Assembly: GCA_911728435.2 (NCBI GenBank) | Contig: OU452198.1 | Location: 14,666,001-14,730,000, forward strand | Length of the DNA stretch: 64,000 nucleotides | Reading direction: 5' to 3' | DNA from: Apoderus coryli | Lineage: Eukaryota > Arthropoda > Insecta > Coleoptera > Attelabidae | Shown here: in pieces, positions 35,664-47,071 of the stretch | Position numbering within the stretch: position 1 is the stretch's first letter | How the letters are laid out: every line of letters begins with the position of its first letter | Position numbers and translations under genes: made by a program | Notes under the pieces: model-generated | Told to the model about the DNA's origin: nothing | Database searches by the model: none | What the model saw: the letters and a program-made list of their open reading frames with translations, nothing else

Positions 35664-36134
35664 CTATAGGCAAAAGTAATGAGGAAAAAGTTTACAATTC
35701 TTTCCACGGCTGGTTTGTCGAACCAATTGATATTGATTTTTAGAAAGTCTTGTTTCAATTAGCAATGAAAAAGCTTCATCCTCAGAAAGTGTTCTCTCTT
35801 GAACCGAATTAATTGATTTTCTGTACTTGGACGGTTTAGTAGGTGTAACAAACGTAATTTCATGTAAAACATATGCAGAATCCAATTTTCCCTCAGCTCT
35901 TAACTTCATATATGTTGCATACGTTAGTTCATTGCTACTTCTTACTTTACGAATTTTCTCAGTTTTTCTCCGCATTGTTCTCTCACTAGATTCGGAAAAA
36001 GAGCATGAAGGACAACCACTTCTAGGAGTACTCGAAATTGGTTTCTGCTTATCGTCATTGATCACAATAGTCATTTCGTTTAGCCAGTTTTGAAATTTGC
36101 CTAACTTATCCTCGGTTCGGTGCACTTGCTGCAA
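35664..36134 (-). pseudogene. Transib-like transposase fragment, N-terminal part 2
   Basis: An open frame of about 157 codons with no ATG (a TGA lies two codons upstream). It has a cysteine pair in SGCPSCSFSES, a basic stretch, then LTYATYMKLRAEGKLDSAYV and LSEDEAFSLLIETRLSKNQY. The layout (a conserved short helix pair followed by an LSKNQY-like box) resembles, from memory, the region before the catalytic core in insect Transib proteins. That identification is an inference and rests mainly on the ends of the element. The frame probably continued from 36151-36321 before a frameshift and small deletion. Confidence 0.5.
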
Positions 36135-36150
36135 ACTTCATGTTTCATTT

Positions 36151-36321
36151 TTATTGTTTTACGGTATTACGTAAATTAGTTTTATCACTCTCAGTTAATT
36201 CAAAATCGCACTTATATTTTCTATTAATTTCGTTTTGCACAATGTCACATATGTCCTTGATATTTTGATCAAGTGGCCCTTTATTAAAAAAAGAGCGGAA
36301 ATGCTCCGATATTTCGTGCAT
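36151..36321 (-). pseudogene. Transib-like transposase fragment, N-terminal part 1
   Basis: Reading from ATG at 36321 gives 56 residues (starting MHEISEHFRSFFNKG, ending RNTVKQ) to TAA at 36151-36153. It lies just upstream of the larger fragment on the same strand, in another frame. It is a plausible start of the same protein, broken by a frameshift. Confidence 0.4.
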
Positions 36322-37494
36322 TTAGGTTTTAAAAAAAATTCCAAAGGCAGAGTGGCAGCTAGTGGCAGACAAATGTCACTTTTCTTGAATAAGTAGACAA
36401 CAATAATCAATATCTAACAAGATTTGTTGCGGAATTCCGTGGAATTTTTTTTGTATCTCTACCAAAATAAATAATATGTTCTTGAAAGGTTTAACTTTTT
36501 CTTGTATTTTGTCCTTAAATTATTAATTAGTAATAAATAATTAATTATTATTACTTGCATATTCGAATACTACGTACCTTTCCCTACTTCAGCCATTTTG
36601 TTTTATTAAAAATGAATTAAATCTACACTTTTTTACGTACTCGCAAACTAAAGCCTATTTTTAATCGCGTGCGTATTTAACGATCCCACTTGTTCGAGAG
36701 TCACTTTCGTACTGCGTATCGCGGCAGGTCGTTGACCTTGAGACGTATGTTTAACGCTACGCGATACTCTAGTGTGTTGCCGAACTTATGTAATTGTAAA
36801 AATTCGCATTTTTAGAAAAACTTTATTAATGGTTTTGGCCAGCTATTTAGACTTTTGTACCACTGTGAGGCGTTCGAAAATAGTCTTAAAAAAAGAGTCA
36901 AAAACGAAAAAAAAATGTTTCCCAAATATACCAGAAAAATTGGCTAATTATATATAGCTTTCATATAAAATAACCTAAAAAATGCAGCATAAAATTTTTA
37001 TTTACATAGGCGTTCGTAAATAGTAAAAAAAGGGGTAAAATGAAAAAAAAATTAAAATGTAAAAAAATTTATATTTAACTAGTTGAATTGGTGTTAAAAA
37101 TACACGACAAAAATTAATGTTCCATAGGCGTCCGTGAAAATTCTATAAAAGGGTCAGGAAAAAATTGTATCCGTGATAACTCAAAAACCACTTAACGGAT
37201 AACCTACAACATGCAGCATAACAATTTTGTTTACATAGGCGTTCGTAAATAGTAGAAAAGGGAGCAAAATAAATTTTATAATAAAACTAAAAAAAAATCA
37301 ATTATTTTGCGTACAAGAATTTGGCCTAGATCTGAAATATAAAATATCTGCGTATAAATAGTGCCTCCAAAGAGAAGAAAAAGGCAGATGTCTAAAACAA
37401 AACAAAAATTTAGATAAATGACAAAAAGGTCATAAAATTATTACTTTTACACTTAAATATGGAGAGCTATTCGTGCCTCGAGGGCAACAGCTAG

Positions 37495-39234
37495 TTTTTT
37501 TTAATTTCACCGGAAATACTTGTTTTTGGTCATTTTATACATAAATAAGTAGTTTTAAAAAAATTTTTGTCTGTCTGTCTGTCTGTCTGTATCCACGAAA
37601 ACGCAAAAACCGCTTAACTAATTTTAACCAAATTTAGTACAAAAATACTATTGGACATGGCAAGGAGCTGATTAGATTTTGGGAAACATTGAGCGTAGGC
37701 AAAGGGTTTAAAAGAGGGTTCAAAAATTAAAAAAATTCATAGTTCTTAAACTTATCCGAAATACTGCATAATTTTTTACGCAATTAATTGAATATAACAT
37801 AAATATTGAACATAAAATATTAGACCACATTGGCGTTCGAAAATAGTGTAAAATGGGGTAAAAAAGATTAAAAAAAAACGTATTTCTTAAAAATAGCAGA
37901 AATATTAACTAGTTATTTATAGTTTTGATAGAATATAACCTATAAAATGTGTCATGAATAACTTACTTTCATAGGCGTTCGTAAATAGTGGAAAAGGGGT
38001 CAAAACATAAAAAATATATATTTCCTAAACTTATTCGAAATATGGAATAGTTTTTCATAGTTGTGATACAATATAAGCTAAAAAATATTCCATAAAAGAA
38101 TTGGTTCACACAGGCCTTCGAAAATAGTCTAAAAAAAGGATCAAAAACGAAAAAAAAACGTTTCTCAAATATACCAGAAAAATTGGCTAATTATATATAG
38201 GTTTGATATAAAATAAAAGGGGTACAATAAAAAAAAATTAAAATGTAAAAATTTTTATATTTAACTAGATGAATTGGTGTTCAAAATACACGACAAAAAT
38301 TAATGTACCATAGGCGTCCATGAAAATTCTATAAAAGGGTCAGAAAAAATTTATATCCGTGATAACTCAAAAACCACTTAACGGATTTTAACCACATTTG
38401 GTACGAAAATACTACAGGATATTTATAGGTGGTGATTAACATTGAGCGTAGGTAAGGGGTTTAAAAGAGGGTTCAAAAACTTAAAAAATCATAGTTCTTA
38501 AACTTATCCGAAATACTGAATATTTTTTTATAGTTGTGATAGAATATAACCTAAAAAATGTTACATAAAAGAATTAGTTCACACAGGCGTTCGAAAATAG
38601 TCTTAAAAAAGGGTCAAAAACGAAAAAAAAAATGTTTTCCAAATATACCAGAAAAAGTGGCTAATTATATATAGCTTTGATAGAAGATAACCTAAAAAAT
38701 GCAGCCTAAAATTTTTAGTTACATAGGCGTTCGTAAATAGCAAAAAAAAAGGGGTAAAATAAAAAAAAATTAAAATGTAAAAAATTTTATATTTAACTAG
38801 TTGAATTGGTGTTAAAAATACACGACATAAATTAATGTTCCATAGGCGTCCGTGAAAATTCTATAAAAGGGTCAGAATTTGTATCCGTGATAACTCAAAA
38901 ACCACTTAACGGATAACCTACAACATGCAGCATAACAATTTTGTTTATATAGGCGTTCGTAAATAGTAGAAAAGGGGGTAAAATAAATTTTATAATAAAA
39001 CTAAAAAAAATCAATTATTTTGCGTACAAGAACTTGGCCTAGATCTGAAATATAAAATATCTGCGTATAAATAGTGCCTCGAAAGAGAAGAAAAAGGCAC
39101 AAAACCCGATACTTAAAACAAAATAGCTGATGTCTAAAACAAAACAAAAATTTATTAAATTTAGATAAATGACAAAAAGGTCAAAAATTATTACTTTTAC
39201 ATATGGAGAGCTATTCGTGCCTTGAGGGCAACAG
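37495..39234 (+). mobile_element. Non-autonomous Helitron/DINE-like element, copy 2
   Basis: Begins at once after the CTAG-T end of copy 1, without the first 65 bp of the family ('gctctccatat' part), from 'tttaatttcaccggaaatac' on. It has the GTCT tract (37568-37590), the same internal 140-bp repeats in the same order as copy 1, and the 3' subterminal 'atatggagagc' (39201-39211) with hairpin region 'gtgccttgagggcaacag'. The final CTAG is absent. It lacks the Transib-like insertion and so supplies its empty site. Head-to-tail joining suggests tandem insertion or unequal exchange. Confidence 0.65.
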
Positions 39235-39324
39235 TTTATTTCTATTACAAATTCGGTTTGGTATAAGGATGGGTTTGCCGATATTTTAAATATTGTTATG
39301 ACATATAATCTAAAATTGTTATTA

Positions 39325-41998
39325 TACAGGGTGAACTATCACTCAGTACAAAAATTTTAACTGGAGGTAGAGAAAAATAAGATTTAACAGAATCGGCTTT
39401 CAAAAAATTTCTCACATCTTTATTAAGGCTGAAAATTATTTTTTTGTAAATCATATTAAACTCCATTTTTACGATGCCTATGACCGCCTGCCCAACTGAA
39501 GTTTAAATTAGACATTAGTTTAAAGGTTCTAATACAGCGACATGTTGCCAAGTGTATCGAGCATTTAAAGTAAAAAATTTATTAGAAAATGTAGATGATT
39601 TTGTGACTTGCAATCATGCGAAATATTAAATATTATGTTAGCACCTACCTTTCGGATATGTCTAACATGCCATAGAATGATTTCGGAACTTCCTGGGGAC
39701 CGCTTGGTTTTCCTCGTTCACTCTTCTTGTTTAATGTCAGGTACTCAGCGCGACGACCACGACAAGGTGGATCTCCTCCGTCAGGAAAACCCCAAAGGGT
39801 AAAAAAACACACAAATGCAAATAACACTAGCACTTCAAAGCACTACAACAGCAAATGTTCAAAGAGGCCACTGTTAACTTCACTTTATTTACGCGCTTAA
39901 TCACTGAACTTCGGATACGTGCAAAACACCAGAATTATTGCGGATTCGATCAGCTGCTTCTCAATTTGTAGACGTAACTGCTGTTCATCACCAATCTCCG
40001 TTTCATAGACAATAGTCTTCATGTAGATCTAAAATTACATACCTATACCGTAAATTGTTGTGCTTCAAATTGATTCTTAAAGTTACGCTAATTCGGCCGA
40101 TCACTTTCATCACAAAATTTAAACAAACAAATCATAGATAAGTGTTTATTGAAACAAATAAAAAATACAGTTAATAATCTTACGGTATAAACCTGCATTA
40201 TAATCTGATAAATATTATGGGAATTTGTTTTTACAAAGCAGCAATTATTTTATTATTAACGAAATCTTAAATCTTTACTTAACAAAAAATATCAACAATT
40301 AAGTATCGTGTGCATAAGAATTACATTGACATACAAAAGATATTTGACAGTTCTCAATTTCCTAAAAACTAAAACATAAAAAGTCGAATTCACGCCATGA
40401 CCGATTATAACCGGTTTAACTTTTGCATTCACGCGACCCCGATTATTGGCGGTTTCACTATGACGTCACAAAAAAGACCTTCATGACATTATCACAGCTA
40501 ACATGTGTATGTTAACTGTGACATTATATTTTCTTTGCGGTTTCACAAGAGTCCGAAACAGTCGGGATTCTGCGCACCCAATGAGTGACATGATCACCTA
40601 CGGCTCATCTCACTAGAATTTTTATTTGTAAAAGGAACGTGAAACTCAATATTGTCATTAGCTAATTTGCGCTTAATTTTTCACGTAACTAGATTTGTTT
40701 TCATAGGCTTCTAAACTGCCAGAAACAGTATGAATTCTGCGCATAACGTTGTTGACACGCGATGTAATTGATTTGCGCAGAATAGAGACTGTTCCTGACG
40801 ATTTCAGAAGCCTGTGGAAACAAACCTAGTTACCTGAAAAATGAAGCGCAAATTAGCTAATGACATTGTGTTTATTATAATAATAAACACAATGCTGATG
40901 ATATTGTTCATGAAGGGCTTTTTCGTGACGTCATCATAGTGAAACCGGCAATATCCGGGGTCGCGTGAATGCAAAAAATTAAACCGTTTATAACCGGTTA
41001 TAATCGGTCATGGCGTGATTTCGACTAATGTTTTAGTTTTCAGGAAATTGTGAACTGTCAAATATTTTTTGTATGTCAATATAACTTAAAACAAGTTAGT
41101 TGTTAGTTGTTATTTTTTGCTATTAACAGGAAAGGTTTAAGATTTCATTAATAATAAAATTGCTGCTTTGCGAAAACAAATTCTCAAAATATTTATCATA
41201 TTATAATGCAGGTTTCTACCGTAAGATTATTAACCGTATTTTTATTTGTTTCAATAAACACTTATCTATGATTTGTTTGTTTAAATTTTGTGATGAAAGT
41301 GAACGCCCGAACTAGCGTAACTTTAAGAATCAATTTGAAGTACAACAATTTACGGTATAGGTTGTAGGCCTACATATTATCATTGTGATTACTGATGAGG
41401 GAAAAGTTTCTGTTGTAAAACATGAACGATTTATGTAAAATAATAATAATTTTAGATCTACATGAAGACTTGTCTATGAAACGGAGATTGGTGATGATGA
41501 AGTTCAGTGATTAAGTGCGGAAATAAACTGAAGTTAACGGTGGCCTCTTCGAACATTTGGTTTTTTCGCTATGCGAGAAGTCGTTGTTGTAAAAATAACC
41601 CATTTGAGTAAAATAATCGGACATTTTAGTGTGTTTGCGGCTTTTGTTATTAGTGTAGTTGTTCCATATGCGAAAATATCCTTTTAGCAGTTTCCAAAAG
41701 CGAAGAAGTAATGTACATTAATTATTATTATAAACATTAATTATTATTATAAACAAAACTGTTCATTTTCGCCGTCTCTACAATTGGCAACGCCGCGAAT
41801 ATTAACCCTACAGCTGTTCATATGTTGGAGGTCATATTGAAAATTGGTTGTCATAGGCGCCGATTTACCGGGGAAAAACGTGGTTTGCCCCATTTTGTAA
41901 ACATCGAATAAAAATTCCGAAACAAATTTTTTATAGTTTTTCATGCTTCTCTGAGCACGTGGTTAAAATTTTTGTACTGAGTGATAGTTCACCCTGTA
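39325..41998. mobile_element. TIR element (TA target) containing a giant foldback
   Basis: Perfect 37-bp terminal inverted repeats start TACAGGGTGAACTATCACTC at 39325 and end in the mirror sequence at 41998, with TA duplicated at 39323-39324 and 41999-42000. This fits a Tc1/mariner-superfamily non-autonomous element of 2,674 bp. Inside lies a second structure, an inverted repeat of about 850 bp per arm (39851-41560). No transposase frame is present. The frames at 39608-39833 have no recognisable domain. Confidence 0.85.
39851..41560. repeat. 1.7-kb foldback (inverted repeat) centred near 40758
   Basis: The left arm (39851 to about 40745) and right arm (about 40775 to 41560) are inverted copies with moderate divergence and small indels. 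Matches include 'aaatgttcraagaggccac' at the outer ends, 'caccaatctccgtttcatag', 'caaacaaatcatagataagt' and 'ccrtgaccgattataaccgg' further in, and 'tcattagctaatttgcgctt' near the centre. The loop is about 30 bp ('ataacgttgttgacacgcga'). No coding capacity. Such DNA can form a cruciform, and its transcript a long double-stranded RNA. Confidence 0.85.
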
Positions 41999-42000
41999 TA

Positions 42001-42766
42001 CATAAAAAGTTTACCTTATGAAACCCGTATTTTATCGTGTTCTTTTTTACCTTGAAAATGTTCTACTTTTTATCTAAGACGTTTGGCAAATTTTTCGCGA
42101 AGTTTTCCAGTTACTATTATTTCAATTATTAGAAAAGCTCTGCACTACCCGCGAGCCGCCGCTGATTGCTACTCTCAATATTAATTCTGAACTGAAATAT
42201 AGAATTATTGACAAAATACTTACCTATATACATAGAATATTTTATAAAAGTTTGTGTTTATGTTACTATAAGATATCAAAATATTTTTCCAACGTCGTTT
42301 CTGCAAACAGTGTTTGCTTTTAGTTTCCTTTCAAGAAAACAATATTTTTGTTTCGTAAGCATTAAAATGAAATTGCGCTTGAATTTAAGAGTTTTATAGG
42401 TATTTTTGATTAACCCAACATATCATGCCATAAATTTATTACTTTGACAATGCAAAGTTCTGCAGTTTTAGTACCAACTCTATTTGTGCGGATTTTGTTA
42501 TTTTGTATGACAATGTCTGCAATGTGGAGTAGTGGCGAATATGCTAACATGAAATCATCAGCCACGAACAATGTATTCTACTAAATTTCCAAACCCAAGT
42601 TTTGAAAGGATTGATGGTATCTTAACCCGGAGTTCGTCGGGTGGGGTGTATTACACCCCAGCCAATTATAATGGTTTGGCAACATTGTAAAACAGTAAGT
42701 CACGTGTATGTGCGTTCTTGTAGCTTCCCAATATTTTGCTAGGGACCAGTTCTTAGCCAAATTTCA
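42001..42766. other. Spacer with possible piggyBac-type end
   Basis: No gene. At 42622-42625 a TTAA is followed by 'cccggagttcgtcgggtggg' and the palindrome 'ggggtgtattacacccc' (42643-42659). TTAA followed by CCC is how piggyBac elements begin, but no matching right end was found, so this is only a suggestion. Confidence 0.3.
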
Positions 42767-43879
42767 GTAGTAGAATATCACTTTGGACTATTATACGTGC
42801 TTAAACTTGTCTGCAATACCGTACTTGTTTTATTTTGTTATGATATCATAATGAATCTACTCGGAAAACATAAATGAACATCTGTGGGCCCTCTTCGAAA
42901 AAATAAAAGTCTTATTCTAGAATTTCATCATTGTCCCATTGAATCCTATGACCTGGTTAATACACGTGATCGGCTATGTTAGATTTTTTAAATTCGCTTC
43001 TCCTAATGTAGTCTTGGTGTCCTTTTACAACTTTTTCAGTGGCCTTCCTGTTTATCCATAGAATTGTAACCATTTTGAATTAGCGGGTATTGTGTACATT
43101 CAGAAAGAATACTAATTTTATAGCCCAACCCAAATGAATCCCTATATGCTATTCAAATTGTTACTGATTCAAGCTTTACGAGCGGTTTTAATTAAAGAAG
43201 AACAAACAAAGAATATCAACTTTATTAATCTGTATTAAAGTAATGTAAAATTTACTAACCTTTTATAATTATTCTGGATCTCTGCTGGTCACACACAATT
43301 TATTTAAAAGAAAATTATTAATTAAACGACCCTTCTGTTCAACAACATAATGAAAACTTTATTTGAAATAAAACACACGATTTGGGCTTTTCAAATCAAC
43401 TAAATTTAATAATTAAAATTAATAAAGAAAATGAATGACAACAAAGAAATAAATATGTATAAATAAAAAAAAAGAATAAAACCATTAAAAGACATGAAAA
43501 TTTAAAAGAAAATCTTATTCAATAATGTACAATTTAAAATAGGTAAATTAATATAATTACGAATAATTATGTTAATTCCTATACGGAACTTTAATTACAA
43601 TTGAAAACTGAAGTTAGTTCAATTACTAAAAGAAACAACTTAATCTTTATAAAAATTGATTCGAAACAAAAAGGCCTTCAATTAAAAGAATTAACAAAAA
43701 ACTTACTGAAACTTTAACGTCGATTATTATTAAGAAACTTTATAGAAATTCATTACTTCAGAATGAAAATAAAATGGACTTAGTCTTTACACTGGTATAC
43801 TTTAAAACAAAATAATTCTTAACTGTGAAAAATCTTCCAAAAACAAATTAAAATATTTAATTTACCTTTATGCAATTGG

Positions 43880-44844
43880 TAGGGGAAAGGTGTACGAGTT
43901 GATCCCCTTAAGGGAAAATAATTATATAATTAAAAGTATCCATCATACCCAAGTCGGCTAAATATGTGCTATTAGCAAATTCATTTGTCTTACTATTTTC
44001 ATGTTCAAAACATCGACTTTAGTAATGTTTCATAATTTTATTTCAATTTTTTAACAAGCTTAATAAAGGATCATCTTGGACACCGGGGTCTCCAAGATGA
44101 TCCCTATAGTATGGACAAGATGATCCATAGGATCATCTTATCTATACTACTAAGAAATCACTAGATTTCAGTAGAGAATTCAAAAAATAAAATCAAAAAA
44201 TCTTCATTTATTTATTTTATGTATGTGAATAAAAAAAATACTTTATAATTATCTCCGTTTTTTTCCTGGAGTAACTGTGCACAAATCACAGATGAACTCT
44301 TCGTCATCGCTTTCTATCCCGGCACAAGCCTCATGACCCCATTTTTTACAAACAGTACATTGTATCCAGCCTTCTCCTTTATTACCTTTGGAATAAGTTT
44401 CGGTACAGAATAAGCATTCTGTGTCGTCTTCTGACGAAGTTGACTCTTCAACATATGCGATCTTTTTTTATTTGAAATTCCTTTCCCAATTCCGTTTTCA
44501 AGATGATCATCTGTTACATCAACAGAAGAATCATCTTGCCCCAAATACAATGATGTTCTATTTTGTTCTGTAACTTAACCTATAAGCTTTGTACTTTTAT
44601 TCTGCCGACTAAAATACTTAATTGACTATTACTACAAGCCAACAATACAATAAAATTTGCACTTAAGGTTTTGCAAGGTAACCTACCGTATTTTAAAATC
44701 AGCGTCCGCATAGATCAACAACACATATTTTTTATTTTCTTGCATAAAATTATGCGTGTTGAATGTGCCGCTACTACACATCGACTAAATGCGTTCTGGT
44801 GTTGGCAAATACATATTACGGAAGAAATCCATTAGATGGCATAT
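43880..44844 (-). mobile_element. Tigger/pogo-like element, copy 1 (right end lost)
   Basis: Left terminus 'taggggaaaggtgtacgag' as in the complete copy at 45958, then the same transposase remnant. It is cut at 44844 by the duplication join, so it lacks the right terminal repeat and cannot be a separate insertion. Confidence 0.8.
44249..44550 (-). pseudogene. Transposase C-terminal remnant with PHD finger, copy 1
   Basis: On the minus strand an acidic stretch (MYLGQDDSSVDVTDDHLENG) continues, after a one-base shift in an A run near 44470, into VEESTSSEDD and then CLFC, WIQCTVCKKWGHEAC and FICDLC before TAA at 44249. The Cys/His order (C-x2-C, C-x2-C, H-x2-C, C-x2-C) is a PHD-type finger. Insect Tigger/pogo (DDE_1) transposases often end in such a finger. 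The HTH and DDE domains are absent, so only the last part of the gene survives. Confidence 0.65.
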
Positions 44845-46922
44845 GTAGTAGAATATCACTTTGGACTATTATACGTGCTTAAACTTGTCTGCAATACCGT
44901 ACTTGTTTTATTTTGTTATGATATCATAATGAATCTACTCGGAAAACATAAATGAACATCTGTGGGCCCTCTTCGAAAAAATAAAAGTCTTATTCTAGAA
45001 TTTCATCATTGTCCCATTGAATCCTATGACCTGGTTAATACACGTGATCGGCTATGTTAGATTTTTTAAATTCGCTTCTCCTAATGTAGTCTTGGTGTCC
45101 TTTTACAACTTTTTCAGTGGCCTTCCTGTTTATCCATAGAATTGTAACCATTTTGAATTAGCGGGTATTGTGTACATTCAGAAAGAATACTAATTTTATA
45201 GCCCAACCCAAATGAATCCCTATATGCTATTCAAATTGTTACTGATTCAAGCTTTACGAGCGGTTTTAATTAAAGAAGAACAAACAAAGAATATCAACTT
45301 TATTAATCTGTATTAAAGTAATGTAAAATTTACTAACCTTTTATAATTATTCTGGATCTCTGCTGGTCACACACAATTTATTTAAAAGAAAATTATTAAT
45401 TAAACGACCCTTCTGTTCAACAACATAATGAAAACTTTATTTGAAATAAAACACACGATTTGGGCTTTTCAAATCAACTAAATTTAATAATTAAAATTAA
45501 TAAAGAAAATGAATGACAACAAAGAAATAAATATGTATAAATAAAAAAAAAGAATAAAACCATTAAAAGACATGAAAATTTAAAAGAAAATCTTATTCAA
45601 TAATGTACAATTTAAAATAGGTAAATTAATATAATTACGAATAATTATGTTAATTCCTATACGGAACTTTAATTACAATTGAAAACTGAAGTTAGTTCAA
45701 TTACTAAAAGAAACAACTTAATCTTTATAAAAATTGATTCGAAACAAAAAGGCCTTCAATTAAAAGAATTAACAAAAAACTTACTGAAACTTTAACGTCG
45801 ATTATTATTAAGAAACTTTATAGAAATTCATTACTTCAGAATGAAAATAAAATGGACTTAGTCTTTACACTGGTATACTTTAAAACAAAATAATTCTTAA
45901 CTGTGAAAAATCTTCCAAAAACAAATTAAAATATTTAATTTACCTTTATGCAATTGGTAGGGGAAAGGTGTACGAGTTGATCCCCTTAAGGGAAAATAAT
46001 TATATAATTAAAAGTATCCATCATACCCAAGTCGGCTAAATATGTGCTATTAGCAAATTCATTTGTCTTACTATTTTCATGTTCAAAACATCGACTTTAG
46101 TAATGTTTCATAATTTTATTTCAATTTTTTAACAAGCTTAATAAAGGATCATCTTGGACACCGGGGTCTCCAAGATGATCCCTATAGTATGGACAAGATG
46201 ATCCATAGGATCATCTTATCTATACTACTAAGAAATCACTAGATTTCAGTAGAGAATTCAAAAAATAAAATCAAAAAATCTTCATTTATTTATTTTATGT
46301 ATGTGAATAAAAAAAATACTTTATAATTATCTCCGTTTTTTTCCTGGAGTAACTGTGCACAAATCACAGATGAACTCTTCGTCATCGCTTTCTATCCCGG
46401 CACAAGCCTCATGACCCCATTTTTTACAAACAGTACATTGTATCCAGCCTTCTCCTTTATTACCTTTGGAATAAGTTTCGGTACAGAATAAGCATTCTGT
46501 GTCGTCTTCTGACGAAGTTGACTCTTCAACATATGCGATCTTTTTTTATTTGAAATTCCTTTCCCAATTCCGTTTTCAAGATGATCATCTGTTACATCAA
46601 CAGAAGAATCATCTTGCCCCAAATACAATGATGTTCTATTTTGTTCTGTAACTTAACCTATAAGCTTTGTACTTTTATTCTGCCGACTAAAATACTTAAT
46701 TGACTATTACTACAAGCCAACAATACAATAAAATTTGCACTTAAGGTTTTGCAAGGTAACCTACCGTATTTTAAAATCAGCGTCCGCATAGATCAACAAC
46801 ACATATTTTTTATTTTCTTGCATAAAATTATGCGTGTTGAATGTGCCGCTACTACACATCGACTAAATGCGTTCTGGTGTTGGCAAATACATATTACGGA
46901 AGAAATCCATTAGATGGCATAT
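44845..46922. repeat. 2,078-bp tandem duplication, copy 2
   Basis: Second copy of 42767-44844. To its right the original sequence continues ('tttatccaaaattgaaaagg'), completing the Tigger/pogo-like element. This gives the order of events: the element inserted first, then the duplication. Confidence 0.95.
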
Positions 46923-46988
46923 GTAGTTTATCCAAAATTGAAAAGGATCATCTTACCTCAACGAATCATCTCGTACACCTTTCCCCTA
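45958..46988 (-). mobile_element. Tigger/pogo-like non-autonomous element, complete ends
   Basis: About 1.03 kb between 'taggggaaaggtgtacgag' (45958) and its inverse 'ctcgtacacctttccccta' (to 46988), with TA at both borders as for the Tc1/mariner/pogo group. Subterminal regions carry several copies of 'gatcatctt' in both orientations (near 46147, 46171, 46197, 46210 and 46947), which look like repeated protein-binding sites. The only coding remnant is the C-terminal PHD part of a transposase. Confidence 0.75.
46327..46628 (-). pseudogene. Transposase C-terminal remnant with PHD finger, copy 2
   Basis: Same sequence as 44249-44550, with the same frameshift, in the second copy of the duplication. 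TAA at 46327-46329. Confidence 0.65.
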
Positions 46989-47071
46989 CCTCTAGACCCT
47001 ACCAAGGCTAAAACGAATCTAACTTGAAAGTCCTATTGCATTTCCAAAATTGCCTCATAAAAATGAGAACT

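Larger units (their letters stand above)
35232..36867 (-). mobile_element. Transib-like DNA transposon, decayed
   Basis: A 1,636-bp insertion with 15-bp perfect terminal inverted repeats CACAGTGGTACAAAA (35232-35246 and 36853-36867) and a 5-bp GC-rich target duplication aggcg (35227-35231 and 36868-36872). The empty site is visible in the second Helitron-like copy at about 38578-38606 ('cacacaggcgttcgaaaata'), so both borders are certain. CACAGTG ends with GC-rich 5-bp duplications are diagnostic of Transib, the superfamily related to RAG1. The minus strand carries two pieces of what looks like the transposase N-terminus. The catalytic core is missing, so this copy cannot move on its own. Confidence 0.75.
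33481..37494 (+). mobile_element. Non-autonomous Helitron/DINE-like element, copy 1
   Basis: The 5' end is 'gctctccatat', repeated in inverse as 'atatggagagc' at 37458-37468 near the 3' end (subterminal inverted repeat). A GTCT microsatellite follows at 33611-33661, then 'aaccgcttaacagattttaa' and 'aaatttggtac' boxes. The 3' end folds as a short hairpin 'tgcctcgagggca' and closes with 'acagctag' followed by T, as Helitron ends (CTRR then T) do. The interior consists of diverged tandem repeats of about 140 bp, marked by 'ggcgttcg' at 33906, 34048, 34187 and 34326, plus a larger 512-bp internal duplication. No Rep/helicase gene. A Transib-like element interrupts it at 35232-36867. Confidence 0.65.
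42767..44844. repeat. 2,078-bp tandem duplication, copy 1
   Basis: Identical by eye to 44845-46922, including every homopolymer checked and a 78-codon frame with the same frameshift. It contains unique-looking AT-rich DNA (42767-43879) and the left 965 bp of a Tigger/pogo-like element (43880-44844). The join shares 'gtagt' with both outer breakpoints, consistent with microhomology-mediated duplication. Confidence 0.95.

Noticed and set aside
39608..39833. Coding exon in the left part of the 39325-41998 element
   Set aside because: Overlapping frames on both strands of about 62 codons with no domain; lies between the TIR and the foldback of a non-autonomous element.
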